Below, in pieces: positions 1-10,279 of a DNA stretch of 64,000 bases. The notes under the pieces are model-generated. The model saw nothing but the letters and a program-made list of their open reading frames with translations. It was not told the DNA's origin and did no database searches. The number at the start of each line of letters is the position of its first letter. Position 1 is the stretch's first letter. Both the position numbers and the translations under genes were made by a program. Source of the stretch: Rhynochetos jubatus (lineage: Eukaryota > Chordata > Aves > Eurypygiformes > Rhynochetidae); contig CM050672.1 of NCBI GenBank assembly GCA_027574665.1, positions 10,276,001 to 10,340,000 on the forward strand, read 5' to 3'.

Positions 1-2023
1 AGAAAGCCAGGCCTCAAACCTCGAGATTCTCCAGCCCAAAAGGCAGCCAAAATGCAGCCCACATCCGGGAGAATCTCAAGAGCAGGGGGTGGAGCAAGCC
101 AGGCCTCAAACCACGAGAAGCTCCAGCCCAAACTGCAGACAAAATGCAGCCCACATCCGGGAGAATCTCAAGAGCAGGGGGTGGAGCAAGCCAGGCCTCA
201 ATCCACGAGAAGCTCCAGCCCAAAATGCAGCCAAAATGCAGCCCACATCAGGGAGAATATCAAGAGCAGGGGGTGGAGCAAGCCAGGCCTCAAACCATGA
301 GAAGCTCCAGCCCAAAAGGCAGCCAAAATCCAGCCCACCTCCGGGAGAATATCAAGAGCAGGGGGTGGAGCAAGCCAGGCCTCAAACCACGAGAAGCTCC
401 AGCCCAAAATGCAGACAAAATGCAGCCCAGATCCGGGAGAATCTCAAGAGCAGGGGGTGGAGCAAGGCAGGCCTCAAACCTCGAGATTCTCCAGCCCAAA
501 AGGCAGCCAAAATGCAGCCCACATCCGGGAGAATCTCAAGAGCAGGGGGTGGATGAAGCCAGGCCTCAAACCACGAGAAGGTCCAGCCCAAAAGGCAGCC
601 AAAATGCAGCCCACATCCGGGAGAATCTCAAGAGCAGGGGGTGGAGCAAGCCAGGCCTCAAACCACGAGAAGCTCCAGCCCAAAATGCAGACAAAATCCA
701 GCCCACATGCGGGAGAATCTCAAGAGCAGGGGTTGGACCAAGGCAGGCCTGAAACCACGAGAAGCTCCAGCCCAAAAGGCAGCCAAAATCCAGCCCACAT
801 CCGGGAGAATCTCAAGAGCAGTGGGTGGAGCAAGCCAGGCCTCAAACCACGAGAAGCTCCAGCCCAAGTATCAGCCAAAATGCAGCCCACCTCCGGGAGA
901 ATCTCAAGAGCAGGGGGTGGAGCAAGCCAGGCCTCAAACCACGAGAAGCTCCAGCCAAAAAGGCAGCCAAAATGCAGCCCACATCCGGGAGAATCTCAAG
1001 AGCAGGGGGTGGAGCAAGCCAGGCCTCAAACCACGAGAAGCTCCAGCCCAAAATTCAGCCAAAATGCAGCCCACATCCGGGAGAATCTCAAGAGCAGGGG
1101 GTGGAGCAAGCCAGGCCTCAAACCACGAGAAGCTCCAGCCCAAAAGGCAGCCAAAACCCAGCCCACATCCGGGAGAATCTCAAGAGCAGGGGGTGGAGCA
1201 AGCCAGGCCTCAAACCACGAGAAGCTCCAGCCCAAAAGGCAGCCAAAATGCAGCCCACATCCGGGAGAATCTCAAGAGCAGGGGGTGGAGCAAGCAAGGC
1301 CTCAAACCTCGAGATTCTCCAGCCCAAAAGGCAGCCAAAATGCAGCCCACATCCGGGAGAATCTCAAGAGCAGGGGGTGGAGCAAGCCAGGCCTCAAACC
1401 ACGAGAAGCTCCAGCCCAAAAGGCAGCCAAAATGCAGCCCACATCCGGGACAATCTCAAGAGCAGGGGTTGGAGCAAGCCAGGCCTCAAACCTCGAGAAG
1501 CTCCAGCCCTAAAGGCAGCCAAAATGCAGCCCACATCCGGGAGAATCTCAAGAGCAGGGGGTGGAGCAAGCCAGGCCTCAAACCACAGGAAGCTCCAGCC
1601 CAAGATTCAGCCAAAATGCAGCCCACATCCGGGAGAATATCAAGAGCAGGGGGTGGAGCAAGCCAGGCCTCAAACCACGAGAAGCTCCAGCCCAAACTGC
1701 AGCCAAAATGCAGCACACATCCGGGAGAATCTCAAGAGCAGGGGGTGGAGCAAGCCAGGCCTCAATCCACGAGAAGCTCCAGCCCAAAAGGAAGCCAAAA
1801 TGCAGCCCACATCAGGGAGAATATCAAGAGCAGAGGGTGGAGCAAGCCAGGCCTCAAACCATGAGAAGCTAAAGCCCAAAATGCAGCCAAAATGCAGCCC
1901 ACCTCCGGGAGAATCTCAAGAGCAGTGGGTGGAGCAAGCCAGGCCTCAAACCACGAGAAGCTCCAGCCCAAAAGGCAGCCAAAATGCAGCCCACCTCCGG
2001 GAGAATCTCAAGAGCAGGGGGTG
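1..2023 (+). repeat. Higher-order segment A1 (22 monomers)
   Basis: From about position 45, the ordered series of variant monomers in this segment recurs 2,024 bp (22 monomers) downstream. Diagnostic variants include the CCCAAACTGCAGAC monomer (about 138), the CAATCCACGAG monomer (about 199), the CATCAGGGAG monomer (about 247) and the CCCAAGTATCAGCC monomer (about 866). One monomer near 474-566 is absent from the downstream copy, so the offset changes to 1,932 bp for about 570-1,520. The offset becomes 2,392 bp from about 1,570 onward, where the downstream copy has gained monomers. Confidence 0.85.
862..880 (+). repeat. AAGTATCAGCC marker monomer
   Basis: The CCCAAGTATCAGCC variant marks this monomer and its counterpart near 2,794. 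A related form, CCCAAGTATCAGGC linked to CCTCAGACCACGAAAAGC, marks seven monomers: about 36,555, 38,395, 44,558, 46,858, 48,055, 50,630 and 55,228. These rare tags make it possible to align the higher-order copies. Confidence 0.85.
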
Positions 2024-4415
2024 GAGCAAGCCAGGCCTCAAACCACGAGAAGCTCCAGCCCAAAAGGCAGCCAAAATGCAGCCCACATCCGGGAGAATCT
2101 CAAGAGCAGGGGGTGGAGCAAGCCAGGCCTCAAACCACGAGAAGCTCCAGCCCAAACTGCAGACAAAATGCAGCCCACATCCGGGAGAATCTCAAGAGCA
2201 GGGGGTGGAGCAAGCCAGGCCTCAATCCACGAGAAGCTCCAGCCCAAAATGCAGCCAAAATGCAGCCCACATCAGGGAGAATATCAAGAGCAGAGGGTGG
2301 AGCAAGCCAGGCCTCAAACCATGAGAAGCTCCAGCCCAAAAGGCAGCCAAAATCCAGCCCACCTCCGGGAGAATATCAAGAGCAGGGGGTGGAGCAAGCC
2401 AGGCCTCAAACCACGAGAAGCTCCAGCCCAAAATGCAGACAAAATGCAGCCCAGATCCGGGAGAATCTCAAGAGCAGGGGGTGGAGCAAGCCAGGCCTCA
2501 AACCTCGAGATTCTCCAGCCCAAAAGGCAGCCAAAATGCAGCCCACATCCGGGAGAATCTCAAGAGCAGGGGGTGGAGCAAGCCAGGCCTCAAACCACGA
2601 GAAGCTCCAGCCCAAAATGCAGACAAAATCCAGCCCACATGCGGGAGAATCTCAAGAGCAGGGGTTGGACCAAGGCAGGCCTGAAACCACGAGAAGCTCC
2701 AGCCCAAAAGGCAGCCAAAATCCAGCCCACATCCGGGAGAATCTCAAGAGCAGGGGGTGGAGCAAGCCAGGCCTCAAACCACGAGAAGCTCCAGCCCAAG
2801 TATCAGCCAAAATGCAGCCCACCTCCGGGAGAATCTCAAGAGCAGGGGGTGGAGCAAGCCAGGCCTCAAACCACGAGAAGCTCCAGCCAAAAAGGCAGCC
2901 AAAATGCAGCCCACATCCGGGAGAATCTCAAGAGCAGGGGGTGGAGCAAGCCAGGCCTCAAACCACGAGAAGCTCCAGCCCAAAAGGCAGCCAAAATGCA
3001 GCCCACATCCGGGAGAATCTCAAGAGCAGGGGGTGGAGCAAGCCAGGCCTCAAACCACGAGAAGCTCCAGCCCAAAAGGCAGCCAAAACCCAGCCCACAT
3101 CCGGGAGAATCTCAAGAGCAGGGGGTGGAGCAAGCCAGGCCTCAAACCACGAGAAGCTCCAGCCCAAAAGGCAGCCAAAATGCAGCCCACATCCGGGAGA
3201 ATCTCAAGAGCAGGGGGTGGAGCAAGCAAGGCCTCAAACCTCGAGATTCTCCAGCCCAAAAGGCAGCCAAAATGCAGCCCACATCCGGGAGAATCTCAAG
3301 AGCAGGGGGTGGAGCAAGCCAGGCCTCAAACCACGAGAAGCTCCAGCCCAAAAGGCAGCCAAAATGCAGCCCACATCCGGGAGAATCTCAAGAGCAGGGG
3401 TTGGAGCAAGCCAGGCCTCAAACCTCGAGAAGCTCCAGCCCTAAAGGCAGCCAAAATGCAGCCCACATCCGGGAGAATCTCAAGAGCAGGGGGTGGAGCA
3501 AGCCAGGCCTCAAACCACGACAAGCTCCAGCCCAAAAGGCAGCCAAAATGCAGCCCACCTCCGGGAGAATCTCAAGAGCAGGGGGTGGAGCAAGCCAGGC
3601 CTCAAACCACGAGAAGCTCCAGCCCAAAAGGCAGCCAAAATGCAGCCCACATCCGGGAGAATCTCAAGAGCAGGGGTTGGAGCAAGCCAGGCCTCAAACC
3701 TCGAGAAGCTCCAGCCCTAAAGGCAGCCAAAATGCAGCCCACATCCGGGAGAATCTCAAGAGCAGGGGGTGGAGCAAGGCAGGCCTCAAACCACGACAAG
3801 CTCCAGCCCAAAAGGCAGCCAAAATGCAGCCCACCTCCGGGAGAATCTCAAGAGCAGGGGGTGGAGCAAGCCAGGCCTCAAACCACGAGAAGCTCCAGCC
3901 CAAAATGCAGCCAAAATGCAGCCCACATCCGGGACAATTTCAAGAGCAGGGGGTGGAGCAAGCAAGGCCTCAAACCATGAGAAGCTCCAGCCCAAAAGGC
4001 AGCCAAAATGCAGCCCACATCCGGGAGAATATCAAGAGCAGGGGGTGGAGCAAGCCAGGCCTCAAACCACGAGAAGCTCCAGCCCAAACTGCAGCCAAAA
4101 TGCAGCCCACATCCGGGAGAATCTCAAGAGCAGGGGGTGGAGCAAGCCAGGCCTCAATCCACGAGAAGCTCCAGCCCAAAAGGAAGCCAAAATGCAGCCC
4201 ACATCAGGGAGAATATCAAGAGCAGAGGGTGGAGCAAGCCAGGCCTCAAACCATGAGAAGCTAAAGCCCAAAATGCAGCCAAAATGCAGCCCACCTCCGG
4301 GAGAATCTCAAGAGCAGTGGGTGGAGCAAGCCAGGCCTCAAACCACGAGAAGCTCCAGCCCAAAAGGCAGCCAAAATGCAGCCCACCTCCGGGAGAATCT
4401 CAAGAGCAGGGGGTG
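2024..4415 (+). repeat. Higher-order segment A2 (second copy of A1, rearranged)
   Basis: Copy of the preceding segment with whole-monomer gains and losses. Relative to A1 it lacks one monomer near 2,490. It carries extra monomers at about 3,430-3,970, including a local 276-bp (3-monomer) repeat of the series with CCTCGAGAAG, CCCTAAAGG and CCACGACAAG variants (about 3,326-3,600 against 3,602-3,880). It ends with the AGCTAAAGCC marker monomer near 4,261, matching the one near 1,869. Confidence 0.85.
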
Positions 4416-5851
4416 GAGCAAGCCAGGCCTCAAACCACGAGAAGCTCCAGCCCAAAAGGCAGCCAAAATGCAGCCCACATCCGGGAGAATCTCAAGAGCA
4501 GGGGGTGGAGCAAGCCAGGCCTCAAACCACGAGAAGCTCCAGCCCAAAAGGCAGCCAAAATGCAGCCCACATCCGGGAGAATCTCAAGAGCAGGGGGTGG
4601 AGCAAGCCAGGCCTCAAACCACGAGAAGCTCCAGCCCAAAAGGCAGCCAAAACCCAGCCCACATCCGGGAGAATCTCAAGACCAGGGGCTGGAGCAAGCC
4701 AGGCCTCAAACCACGAGAAGCTCCAGCCCAAAAGGCAGCCAAAATGCAGCCCACATCCGGGAGAATCTCAAGAGCAGGGGGTGGAGAAAGGCAGGCCTCA
4801 AACCACGAGAAGCTCCAGCCCAAAATGCAGCCAAAACCCAGCCCACATCCGGGAGAATCTCAAGAGCAGGGGGTGGAGCAAGCCAGGCCTCAAACCACGA
4901 GAAGCTCCAGCCCAAAAGGCTGCCAAAATGCAGCCCACCTCCGGGAGAATCTCAAGAGCAGGGGGTGGAGTAAGCAAGGCCTCAAACCACGAGAAGCTAC
5001 AGCCCAAAAGGCAGCCAAAATGCAGCCCACATCCGGGAGAATCTCAAGAGCAGAGGGTGGAGCAAGCCAGGCCTCAAACATCGAGAAGCTCCAGCCCAAA
5101 AGGCAGCCAAAATGCAGCCCACATCCGGGAGAATCTCAAGAGCAGAGTGTGGAGCAAGCCAGGCCTCAAACCACGAGAAGCTCCAGCCCAAAAGGCAGCC
5201 AAAATGCAGCCCACATCTGGGAGAATCTCAAGAGCAGGGGGTGGAGCAAGCCAGGCCTCAAACCACGAGAAGCTCCAGCCCAAAATTCAGACAAAATGCA
5301 GCCCAGATCCGGGAGAATATCAAGAGCAGGGGGTGGAGCAAGGCAAGCCTCAAACCTCGAGATTCTCCAGCCCAAAAGGCAGCCAAAATGCAGCCCACAT
5401 CCGGGAGAATCTCAAGAGCAGGGGGTGGAGCAAGCCAGGCCTCAAACCACGAGAAGCTCCAGCCCAAAAGGCAGCCAAAATGCAGCCCACATCCGGGAGA
5501 ATCTCAAGAGCAGGGGTTGGAGCAAGCCAGGCCTCAAACCTCGAGAAGCTCCAGCCCTAAAGGCAGCCAAAATGCAGCCCACCTCCGGGAGAATCTCAAG
5601 AGCAGGGGGTGGAGCAAGCCAGGCCTCAAACCACGACAAGCTCCAGCCCAAAAGGCAGCCAAAATGCAGCCCACCTCCGGGAGAATCTCAAGAGCAGGGG
5701 GTGGAGCAAGCCAGGCCTCAAACCACGAGAAGCTCCAGCCCAAAATGCAGCCAAAATGCAGCCCACATCCGGGAGAATCTCAAGAGCAGGAGGTGGAGCA
5801 AGCCAGGCCTCAAACCACGAGAAGCTCCAGCCCAAAAGGCAGCCAAAATGC
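4416..5851 (+). repeat. Segment B1, recurring 5,888 bp downstream
   Basis: The run of variant monomers from about 4,260 to 5,720 recurs in the same order at about 10,150-11,610, an offset of exactly 64 monomers. It includes CCAAAACCCAGCCC, GGAGAAAGGCAGG, AAAGGCTGCC, CAAACATCGAG, CAGAGTGTGGAG, CATCTGGGAG, CCAAAATTCAGAC and GGCAAGCCTC. Small differences, such as GACCAGGGGC near 4,681 against GAGCAGGGGC, show that the copies have diverged slightly. The end of the segment has a GCAGGAGGTGGAG monomer (about 5,787) that reappears near 8,363. Confidence 0.85.
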
Positions 5852-6679
5852 AGCCCACATCCGGGAGAATCTCAAGAGCAGGGGGTGGAGCAAGCCAGGC
5901 CTCAAACCACGAGAAGCTCCAGCCCAAAAGGCAGCCAAAATGCAGCCCACATCCGGGAGAATCTCAAGAGCAGGGGGTGGAGCAAGCCAGGCCTCAAACC
6001 ACGAGAAGCTCCAGCCCAAAAGGCAGCCAAAACCCAGCCCACATCCGGGAGAATCTCAAGAGCAGGGGCTGGAGCAAGCCAGGCCTCAAACCACGAGAAG
6101 CTCCAGCCCAAAAGGCAGCCAAAATGCAGCCCACATCCGGGAGAATCTCAAGAGCAGGGGGTGGAGAAAGGCAGGCCTCAAACCACGAGAAGCTCCAGCC
6201 CAAAAGGCAGCCAAAACCCAGCCCACATCCGGGAGAATCTCAAGAGCAGGGGGTGGAGCAAGCCAGGCCTCAAACCACGAGAAGCTCCAGCCCAAAAGGC
6301 AGCCAAAATGCAGCCCACATCCGGGAGAATCTCAAGAGCAGGGGGTGGAGCAAGCAAGGCCTCAAACCTCGAGATTCTCCAGCCCAAAAGGCAGCCAAAA
6401 TGCAGCCCACATCCGGGAGAATCTCAAGAGCAGGGGGTGGAGCAAGCCAGGCCTCAAACCACGAGAAGCTCCAGCCCAAAAGGCAGCCAAAATGCAGCCC
6501 ACATCCGGGAGAATCTCAAGAGCAGGGGTTGGAGCAAGCCAGGCCTCAAACCTCGAGAAGCTCCAGCCCTAAAGGCAGCCAAAATGCAGCCCACATCCGG
6601 GAGAATCTCAAGAGCAGGGGGTGGAGCAAGCCAGGCCTCAAACCACGACAAGCTCCAGCCCAAAAGGCAGCCAAAATGC
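5852..6679 (+). repeat. Tandem 828-bp unit C1 (9 monomers)
   Basis: Nine monomers here are followed at an 828-bp offset by an almost identical series. Both contain, in order, CCAAAACCCAGCCC, AGCAGGGGCTGG, GGAGAAAGGCAGG, GCAAGCAAGGCC with CTCGAGATTC, AGCAGGGGTTGG, CCCTAAAGG and CCACGACAAG variants. I saw no difference between 5,902-6,755 and 6,730-7,583 in the stretches compared, so the duplication is recent. Confidence 0.85.
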
Positions 6680-7630
6680 AGCCCACCTCCGGGAGAATCT
6701 CAAGAGCAGGGGGTGGAGCAAGCCAGGCCTCAAACCACGAGAAGCTCCAGCCCAAAAGGCAGCCAAAATGCAGCCCACATCCGGGAGAATCTCAAGAGCA
6801 GGGGGTGGAGCAAGCCAGGCCTCAAACCACGAGAAGCTCCAGCCCAAAAGGCAGCCAAAACCCAGCCCACATCCGGGAGAATCTCAAGAGCAGGGGCTGG
6901 AGCAAGCCAGGCCTCAAACCACGAGAAGCTCCAGCCCAAAAGGCAGCCAAAATGCAGCCCACATCCGGGAGAATCTCAAGAGCAGGGGGTGGAGAAAGGC
7001 AGGCCTCAAACCACGAGAAGCTCCAGCCCAAAAGGCAGCCAAAACCCAGCCCACATCCGGGAGAATCTCAAGAGCAGGGGGTGGAGCAAGCCAGGCCTCA
7101 AACCACGAGAAGCTCCAGCCCAAAAGGCAGCCAAAATGCAGCCCACATCCGGGAGAATCTCAAGAGCAGGGGGTGGAGCAAGCAAGGCCTCAAACCTCGA
7201 GATTCTCCAGCCCAAAAGGCAGCCAAAATGCAGCCCACATCCGGGAGAATCTCAAGAGCAGGGGGTGGAGCAAGCCAGGCCTCAAACCACGAGAAGCTCC
7301 AGCCCAAAAGGCAGCCAAAATGCAGCCCACATCCGGGAGAATCTCAAGAGCAGGGGTTGGAGCAAGCCAGGCCTCAAACCTCGAGAAGCTCCAGCCCTAA
7401 AGGCAGCCAAAATGCAGCCCACATCCGGGAGAATCTCAAGAGCAGGGGGTGGAGCAAGCCAGGCCTCAAACCACGACAAGCTCCAGCCCAAAAGGCAGCC
7501 AAAATGCAGCCCACCTCCGGGAGAATCTCAAGAGCAGGGGGTGGAGCAAGCCAGGCCTCAAACCACGAGAAGCTCCAGCCCAAAAGGCAGCCAAAATGCA
7601 GCCCACATCCGGGAGAATCTCAAGAGCAGG
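6680..7630 (+). repeat. Tandem 828-bp unit C2
   Basis: Second copy of the 9-monomer unit, directly adjacent to the first. It extends into a 276-bp internal repeat (about 7,282-7,560 against 7,558-7,835) of the CCTCGAGAAG, CCCTAAAGG and CCACGACAAG series, the same local triplet expansion seen near 3,326-3,880 and 9,122-9,675. The match to the upstream copy stops near 7,630, where AGCAGGGGTTGG replaces AGCAGGGGGTGG. Confidence 0.85.
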
Positions 7631-8380
7631 GGTTGGAGCAAGCCAGGCCTCAAACCTCGAGAAGCTCCAGCCCTAAAGGCCGCCAAAATGCAGCCCACAT
7701 CCGGGAGAATCTCAAGAGCAGGGGGTGGAGCAAGGCAGGCCTCAAACCACGACAAGCTCCAGCCCAAAAGGCAGCCAAAATGCAGCCCACCTCCGGGAGA
7801 ATCTCAAGAGCAGGGGGTGGAGCAAGCCAGGCCTCAAACCAGGAGAAGCTCCAGCCCAAAAGGCAGCCAAAATGCAGCTCACATCCGGGACAATTTCAAG
7901 ATCAGGGGGTGGAGCAAGCAAGGCCTCAAACCATGAGAAGCTCCAGCCCAAAAGGCAGCCAAAATGCAGCCCACATCCGGGAGAATCTCAAGAGCAGGGG
8001 GTGGAGCAAGCCAGGCCTCAAACCACGAGAAGCTCCAGCCCAAACTGCAGCCAAAATGCAGCCCACCTCCGGGAGAATCTCAAGAGCAGGGGCTGGAGCA
8101 AGCCAGGCCTCAAACCATGAGAAGCTAAAGCCCAAAATGCAGCCAAAATGCAGCCCACCTCCGGGAGAATCTCAAGAGCAGTGGGTGGAGCAAGCCAGGC
8201 CTCAAACCACGAGAAGCTCCAGCCCAAAAGGCAGCCAAAATGCAGCCCACCTCCGGGAGAATCTCAAGAGCAGGGGGTGGAGCAAGCCAGGCCTCAAACC
8301 ACGAGAAGCTCCAGCCCAAAATGCAGCCAAAATGCAGCCCACATCCGGGAGAATCTCAAGAGCAGGAGGTGGAGCAAGCC

Positions 8381-8472
8381 AGGCCTCAAACCACGAGAAG
8401 CTCCAGCCCAAAAGGCAGCCAAAATGCAGCCCACATCCGGGAGAATCTCAAGAGCAGGGGGTGGAGCAAGCC
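8381..8472 (+). repeat. Representative consensus monomer
   Basis: This copy matches the majority base at each position by eye, and the next 92 bases (8473-8564) are identical to it. Parts in order: AGGCCT palindrome (8381-8386); AAA tract (8388-8390); first CpG in CCACGAG (8394-8395); AGCT (8402 region); three degenerate 11-12 bp sub-repeats beginning CAGCC at 8404, 8416 and 8427; second CpG in TCCGGG (8438-8439); the hyphenated palindrome GAGAATCTC (8441-8449); the G-run AGCAGGGGG (8453-8461); then TGGAGCAAGCC. Only 7 of 92 bases are T. Confidence 0.95.
8404..8438 (+). repeat. Internal 11-12 bp sub-repeat within the monomer (x3)
   Basis: Three consecutive related blocks are visible: CAGCCCAAAAGG (8404-8415), CAGCCAAAATG (8416-8426) and CAGCCCACATCC (8427-8438). 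The same triplet occurs in every standard monomer. It suggests that part of the 92-bp unit arose by expansion of a shorter motif. The second and third blocks are also where most G/T and C/A variants are seen (AGGCAG versus ATGCAG, CAGCC versus CAGAC, ATGCAG versus ATCCAG), which fits gene-conversion-like exchange among near-identical blocks; that last point is inference. Confidence 0.7.
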
Positions 8473-10279
8473 AGGCCTCAAACCACGAGAAGCTCCAGCC
8501 CAAAAGGCAGCCAAAATGCAGCCCACATCCGGGAGAATCTCAAGAGCAGGGGGTGGAGCAAGCCAGGCCTCAAACCACGAGAAGCTCCAGCCCAAAAGGC
8601 AGCCAAAATGCAGCCCACATCCGGGAGAATCTCAAGAGCAGGGGGTGGAGCAAGCCAGGCCTCAAACCACGAGAAGCTCCAGCCCAAAAGGCAGCCAAAA
8701 CCCAGCCCACATCCGGGAGAATCTCAAGAGCAGGGGCTGGAGCAAGCCAGGCCTCAAACCACGAGAAGCTCCAGCCCAAAAGGCAGCCAAAATGCAGCCC
8801 ACATCCGGGAGAATCTCAAGAGCAGGGGGTGGAGAAAGGCAGGCCTCAAACCACGAGAAGCTCCAGCCCAAAAGGCAGCCAAAACCCAGCCCACATCCGG
8901 GAGAATCTCAAGAGCAGGGGGTGGAGCAAGCCAGGCCTCAAACCACGAGAAGCTCCAGCCCAAAAGGCAGCCAAAATGCAGCCCACATCCGGGAGAATCT
9001 CAAGAGCAGGGGGTGGAGCAAGCAAGGCCTCAAACCTCGAGATTCTCCAGCCCAAAAGGCAGCCAAAATGCAGCCCACATCCGGGAGAATCTCAAGAGCA
9101 GGGGGTGGAGCAAGCCAGGCCTCAAACCACGAGAAGCTCCAGCCCAAAAGGCAGCCAAAATGCAGCCCACATCCGGGAGAATCTCAAGAGCAGGGGTTGG
9201 AGCAAGCCAGGCCTCAAACCTCGAGAAGCTCCAGCCCTAAAGGCAGCCAAAATGCAGCCCACATCCGGGAGAATCTCAAGAGCAGGGGGTGGAGCAAGCC
9301 AGGCCTCAAACCACGACAAGCTCCAGCCCAAAAGGCAGCCAAAATGCAGCCCACCTCCGGGAGAATCTCAAGAGCAGGGGGTGGAGCAAGCCAGGCCTCA
9401 AACCACGAGAAGCTCCAGCCCAAAAGGCAGCCAAAATGCAGCCCACATCCGGGAGAATCTCAAGAGCAGGGGTTGGAGCAAGCCAGGCCTCAAACCTCGA
9501 GAAGCTCCAGCCCTAAAGGCAGCCAAAATGCAGCCCACATCCGGGAGAATCTCAAGAGCAGGGGGTGGAGCAAGGCAGGCCTCAAACCACGACAAGCTCC
9601 AGCCCAAAAGGCAGCCAAAATGCAGCCCACCTCCGGGAGAATCTCAAGAGCAGGGGGTGGAGCAAGCCAGGCCTCAAACCACGAGAAGCTCCAGCCCAAA
9701 ATGCAGCCAAAATGCAGCCCACATCCGGGAGAATCTCAAGAGCAGGGGGTGGAGCAAGCCAGGCCTCAAACCACGAGAAGCTCCAGCCCAAAAGGCAGCC
9801 AAAATGCAGCCCACATCCGGGAGAATCTCAAGAGCAGGGGGTGGAGCAAGCCAGGCCTCAAACCAGGAGAAGCTCCAGCCCAAAAGGCAGCCAAAATGCA
9901 GCTCACATCCGGGACAATTTCAAGAGCAGGGGGTGGAGCAAGCAAGGCCTCAAACCATGAGAAGCTCCAGCCCAAAAGGCAGCCAAAATGCAGCCCACAT
10001 CCGGGAGAATCTCAAGAGCAGGGGGTGGAGCAAGCCAGGCCTCAAACCACGAGAAGCTCCAGCCCAAACTGCAGCCAAAATGCAGCCCACCTCCGGGAGA
10101 ATCTCAAGAGCAGGGGCTTGAGCAAGCCAGGCCTCAAACCATGAGAAGCTAAAGCCCAAAATGCAGCCAAAATGCAGCCCACCTCCGGGAGAATCTCAAG
10201 AGCAGTGGATGGAGCAAGCCAGGCCTCAAACCACGAGAAGCTCCAGCCCAAAAGGCAGCCAAAATGCAGCCCACCTCCG

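Larger units (their letters stand above)
3769..9240 (+). other. Longest stop-free frame; not called as a gene
   Basis: A frame of 1,823 codons opens at a GTG (3,769) and closes at the TAA created by a CCCTAAAGG variant (9,238-9,240). Its translation repeats every 92 residues because 92 bp read three times covers all three frames. It is rich in Lys, Arg, Pro, Gln and Ser, with no hydrophobic segment. I do not think it is a gene: all three + frames are open in the consensus because only 7 of 92 bases are T and none of those T's begins a stop. Frames end wherever common variants make TAA or TGA. No splice, promoter or codon-position signal distinguishes this frame from the other two. Confidence 0.9.
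7631..10279 (+). repeat. Third copy of the C unit plus flanking monomers, 1,840-bp offset
   Basis: Monomers at about 8,530-9,600 repeat 6,690-7,760 at an offset of 1,840 bp (20 monomers), and 10,410 onward again follows at 1,840 bp. Between them, the AGCTAAAGCC markers near 8,125 and 10,149 are 2,024 bp apart because two extra monomers are present near 9,600-9,780. Consensus monomers are densest here, for example 8,381-8,564. Confidence 0.8.

Noticed and set aside
14-223. 69-residue hydrophobic frames on the minus strand, one per monomer, resembling small membrane proteins
   Set aside because: They begin at a TTG in each reverse-complement monomer and stop at the TGA opposite CCTCAAA. They recur every 92 bp as a product of the repeat, with no ribosome-binding or promoter context.
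8421-8445. CENP-B box
   Set aside because: ATCCGGGA fits the ANNCGGGN right half of the box, but the bases to its left (GCAGCCCAC) lack the required TTCG. The reverse strand does not supply it either.
8450-8470. G-quadruplex motif at the GGGGG run
   Set aside because: Each monomer has only one run of three or more G's on the + strand, and the next is 92 bp away. Four nearby runs are not available.
3769-9240. A giant repeat-protein gene (1,823 codons), and other + strand frames of 500-1,300 codons
   Set aside because: All three frames are equally open because the consensus is T-poor. The 92-bp period is not a multiple of three, single-base indels are tolerated, and stops arise from common point variants. 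No frame shows codon-level constraint or any gene signal.
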